This document shows, one piece after another, positions 22,722 to 23,870 of a stretch of DNA of 23,870 nucleotides. Made by a program: the position numbers and the translations under genes. This stretch comes from an uncultured Collinsella sp. GTDB taxonomy: Bacteria; Actinomycetota; Coriobacteriia; Coriobacteriales; Coriobacteriaceae. Location of the stretch: contig CAUAJB010000029.1 of NCBI GenBank assembly GCA_958429225.1, positions 1 through 23,870 of the forward strand, written 5' to 3'. Below the pieces are notes generated by a model. It was not told the DNA's origin. It ran no database searches and saw only the letters and a list, made by a program, of their open reading frames with translations. Numbering within the stretch: the stretch's first letter is position 1; each line of letters begins with the position of its first letter.

Positions 22722-23870
22722 CTACTCCTCCACGGCCTGCGCGCCGGCGGCACGGGCCAAATCATCGATTGCCAGGGTGTCGACGCTCAGGGCGCGATGA
22801 CGGCCATCGAGCGCGGGCTCGCCCGCCTGCTCCACGGCCAGCGACTCGCCGGTACGCATGTACCACGCGGCGCGACGACCCCAGACCAGTGCCTCGAGCA
22901 GGCTGTTTGATGCAAGGCGGTTCTTGCCGTGAACGCCGTTGCAGGCCGTCTCGCCCGCGGCGTAGAGCTCGGGCATCGAGGTACGGCCGTCCTTGTCGAC
23001 CCACACGCCGCCCATAAAGTAGTGCTGCGTGGGCGTAACGGGGATGGGCTCGTCCAGGATGTCGCGGCCGTCCTCAAGGCAGCGCGCGCGGATGTTGGCA
23101 AAGTGCCCGGTCACCACGTCGCGCTCGACGGGGGCAAAGCTCAGCCACTCGTGCTCGGTGCCGTCCTGCTTCATCTGCTCGCGGATGGCGGCGGCGACCA
23201 CATCGCGCGGCTGAAGCTCATCGGTAAAGCGCTCGCCGGCGGCGTTGAGCAAAATCGCGCCCTCGCCGCGGCAGCTCTCGCTGATCAGGAAGGTGCGGCC
23301 CGGCTGCGGTGAGAACAGTCCCGTGGGGTGGATCTGCACGTAGTCCAGGTGCTCCATCTTAATGCCATGCTCCTGAGCAATGTAGCAGGCATCGCCCGTG
23401 AGCTGCGGGTAGTTGGTCGAATGGTCGTATACGCCGCCGATACCGCCCGTCGCCCACAGCGTATGGCGGGCATGAATCTTAAACGGCTCGCCGGCATGCA
23501 CGCCCTCGGCGGCATTTGCCAGCTCGTCGGCAGGACGAACCGAGCTGTTCTCGTCCACGGGAACGGCGACGACGCCGGTGCACACCGTGGCGCCGTCACG
23601 CTCGCCCGTCAGGATGTCGGTCATGGACACGTGCTCCAAAATCTGCACGTTGCCCAGCTTGCGGACAGCCTGAAGCAGCTTGGTCGTAATCTCCTTGCCG
23701 GTAATATCGGCATGGAAGGCAATGCGCGGACGGCTGTGTGCGCCCTCGCGGGTAAAGTCGAGGCTGCCATCGGCCTTGCGCTCAAAATCCACGCCCATCG
23801 CCAGCAGGTCGTTGATGACCGAGCGGCTCGAGCGGATCATGATGTCGACGCTCTCGCGGCGGTTCTCGTA
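22722..23870 (-). CDS. nadB: L-aspartate oxidase, C-terminal part (N-terminus outside the window)
   Basis: The visible 382 residues, in frame to the last base, belong to NadB, the FAD enzyme that oxidises aspartate to iminoaspartate, which NadA then condenses to quinolinate. Motifs include LWATGGIGGVYDHSTNYPQLTGD-like FAD contacts (spread over about 145-167), HPTGLFSPQ with CRGEGAILLN (substrate and FAD side), and GKNRLASNSLLEALVWGRRAA near the end. Only about 50 residues follow that last motif, whereas E. coli NadB has roughly 130, so the C-terminal helical domain is short or absent. The FAD-binding N-terminal glycine motif lies outside. It leads directly into nadC. The family could be confused with fumarate reductase flavoprotein, but the nadC-niaR context settles it. 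Confidence 0.93.
   Translation of the reverse strand, partial: YENRRESVDIMIRSSRSVINDLLAMGVDFERKADGSLDFTREGAHSRPRIAFHADITGKEITTKLLQAVRKLGNVQILEHVSMTDILTGERDGATVCTGVVAVPVDENSSVRPADELANAAEGVHAGEPFKIHARHTLWATGGIGGVYDHSTNYPQLTGDACYIAQEHGIKMEHLDYVQIHPTGLFSPQPGRTFLISESCRGEGAILLNAAGERFTDELQPRDVVAAAIREQMKQDGTEHEWLSFAPVERDVVTGHFANIRARCLEDGRDILDEPIPVTPTQHYFMGGVWVDKDGRTSMPELYAAGETACNGVHGKNRLASNSLLEALVWGRRAAWYMRTGESLAVEQAGEPALDGRHRALSVDTLAIDDLARAAGAQAVEE

Overview
The window is GC-rich and looks like chromosomal DNA of a gut Coriobacteriia bacterium, most likely Collinsella or a close relative. The basis is indirect: high GC with strong GC-ending codon use, actinobacterial heat-shock organisation (dnaK-grpE-dnaJ-hspR with an HspR-type MerR repressor, plus clpB), a niacin-type repressor behind nadB-nadC, many Fe-S oxidoreductase genes, and palindromic intergenic repeats. 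No rRNA, tRNA, insertion sequence or cas gene was seen.

Layout. 0-5 kb: the start of a hydrogenase nickel-insertion gene (hypA, TTG start, cut by the window edge), a 925-residue FAD/Fe-S oxidoreductase, and divergently a TetR-family regulator followed by a multi-pass membrane protein (DUF5692-like). Two identical-architecture palindromes, TTGAC-N5-GTCAA, lie between the divergent genes and are probably the TetR operators. 5.2-7 kb: a membrane-anchored protein with a long acidic cytoplasmic tail, a 25-bp perfect inverted repeat, and a 57-residue small protein. 7.1-9.9 kb: clpB. 9.9-13.3 kb: an accessory island of three membrane-anchored proteins of unknown function, two of them clear paralogues on opposite strands, set among several families of palindromic repeats. 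13.4-15.7 kb: an aconitase-superfamily hydratase. 16-20.5 kb: dnaK-grpE-dnaJ-hspR, all on the minus strand. 20.6-21.3 kb: another palindromic repeat array and a small 2[4Fe-4S] ferredoxin. 21.3-23.9 kb: nadB (cut by the window edge), nadC and a NiaR-type repressor as a tightly packed operon.

How the parts connect. The clpB and dnaK promoters carry the same 27-base bipartite element (two identical 11-base arms around five free bases). This ties both chaperone units to one regulator, most simply HspR, encoded at the end of the dnaK operon. NadB and NadC make nicotinate mononucleotide from aspartate (via quinolinate; NadA is not in view), and the 3H-domain repressor probably switches this off when niacin is present. 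The TetR pair and the oxidoreductase look like one regulated redox or membrane locus.

The most unusual signal is in the repeats. Three intergenic arrays, built from two unrelated motifs, share one design: a 15- or 16-base motif in strictly alternating orientation at constant spacing (40 bp in two arrays; alternating 30 and 32 bp in the third). This is more regular than a random set of REP palindromes and deserves a genome-wide look.
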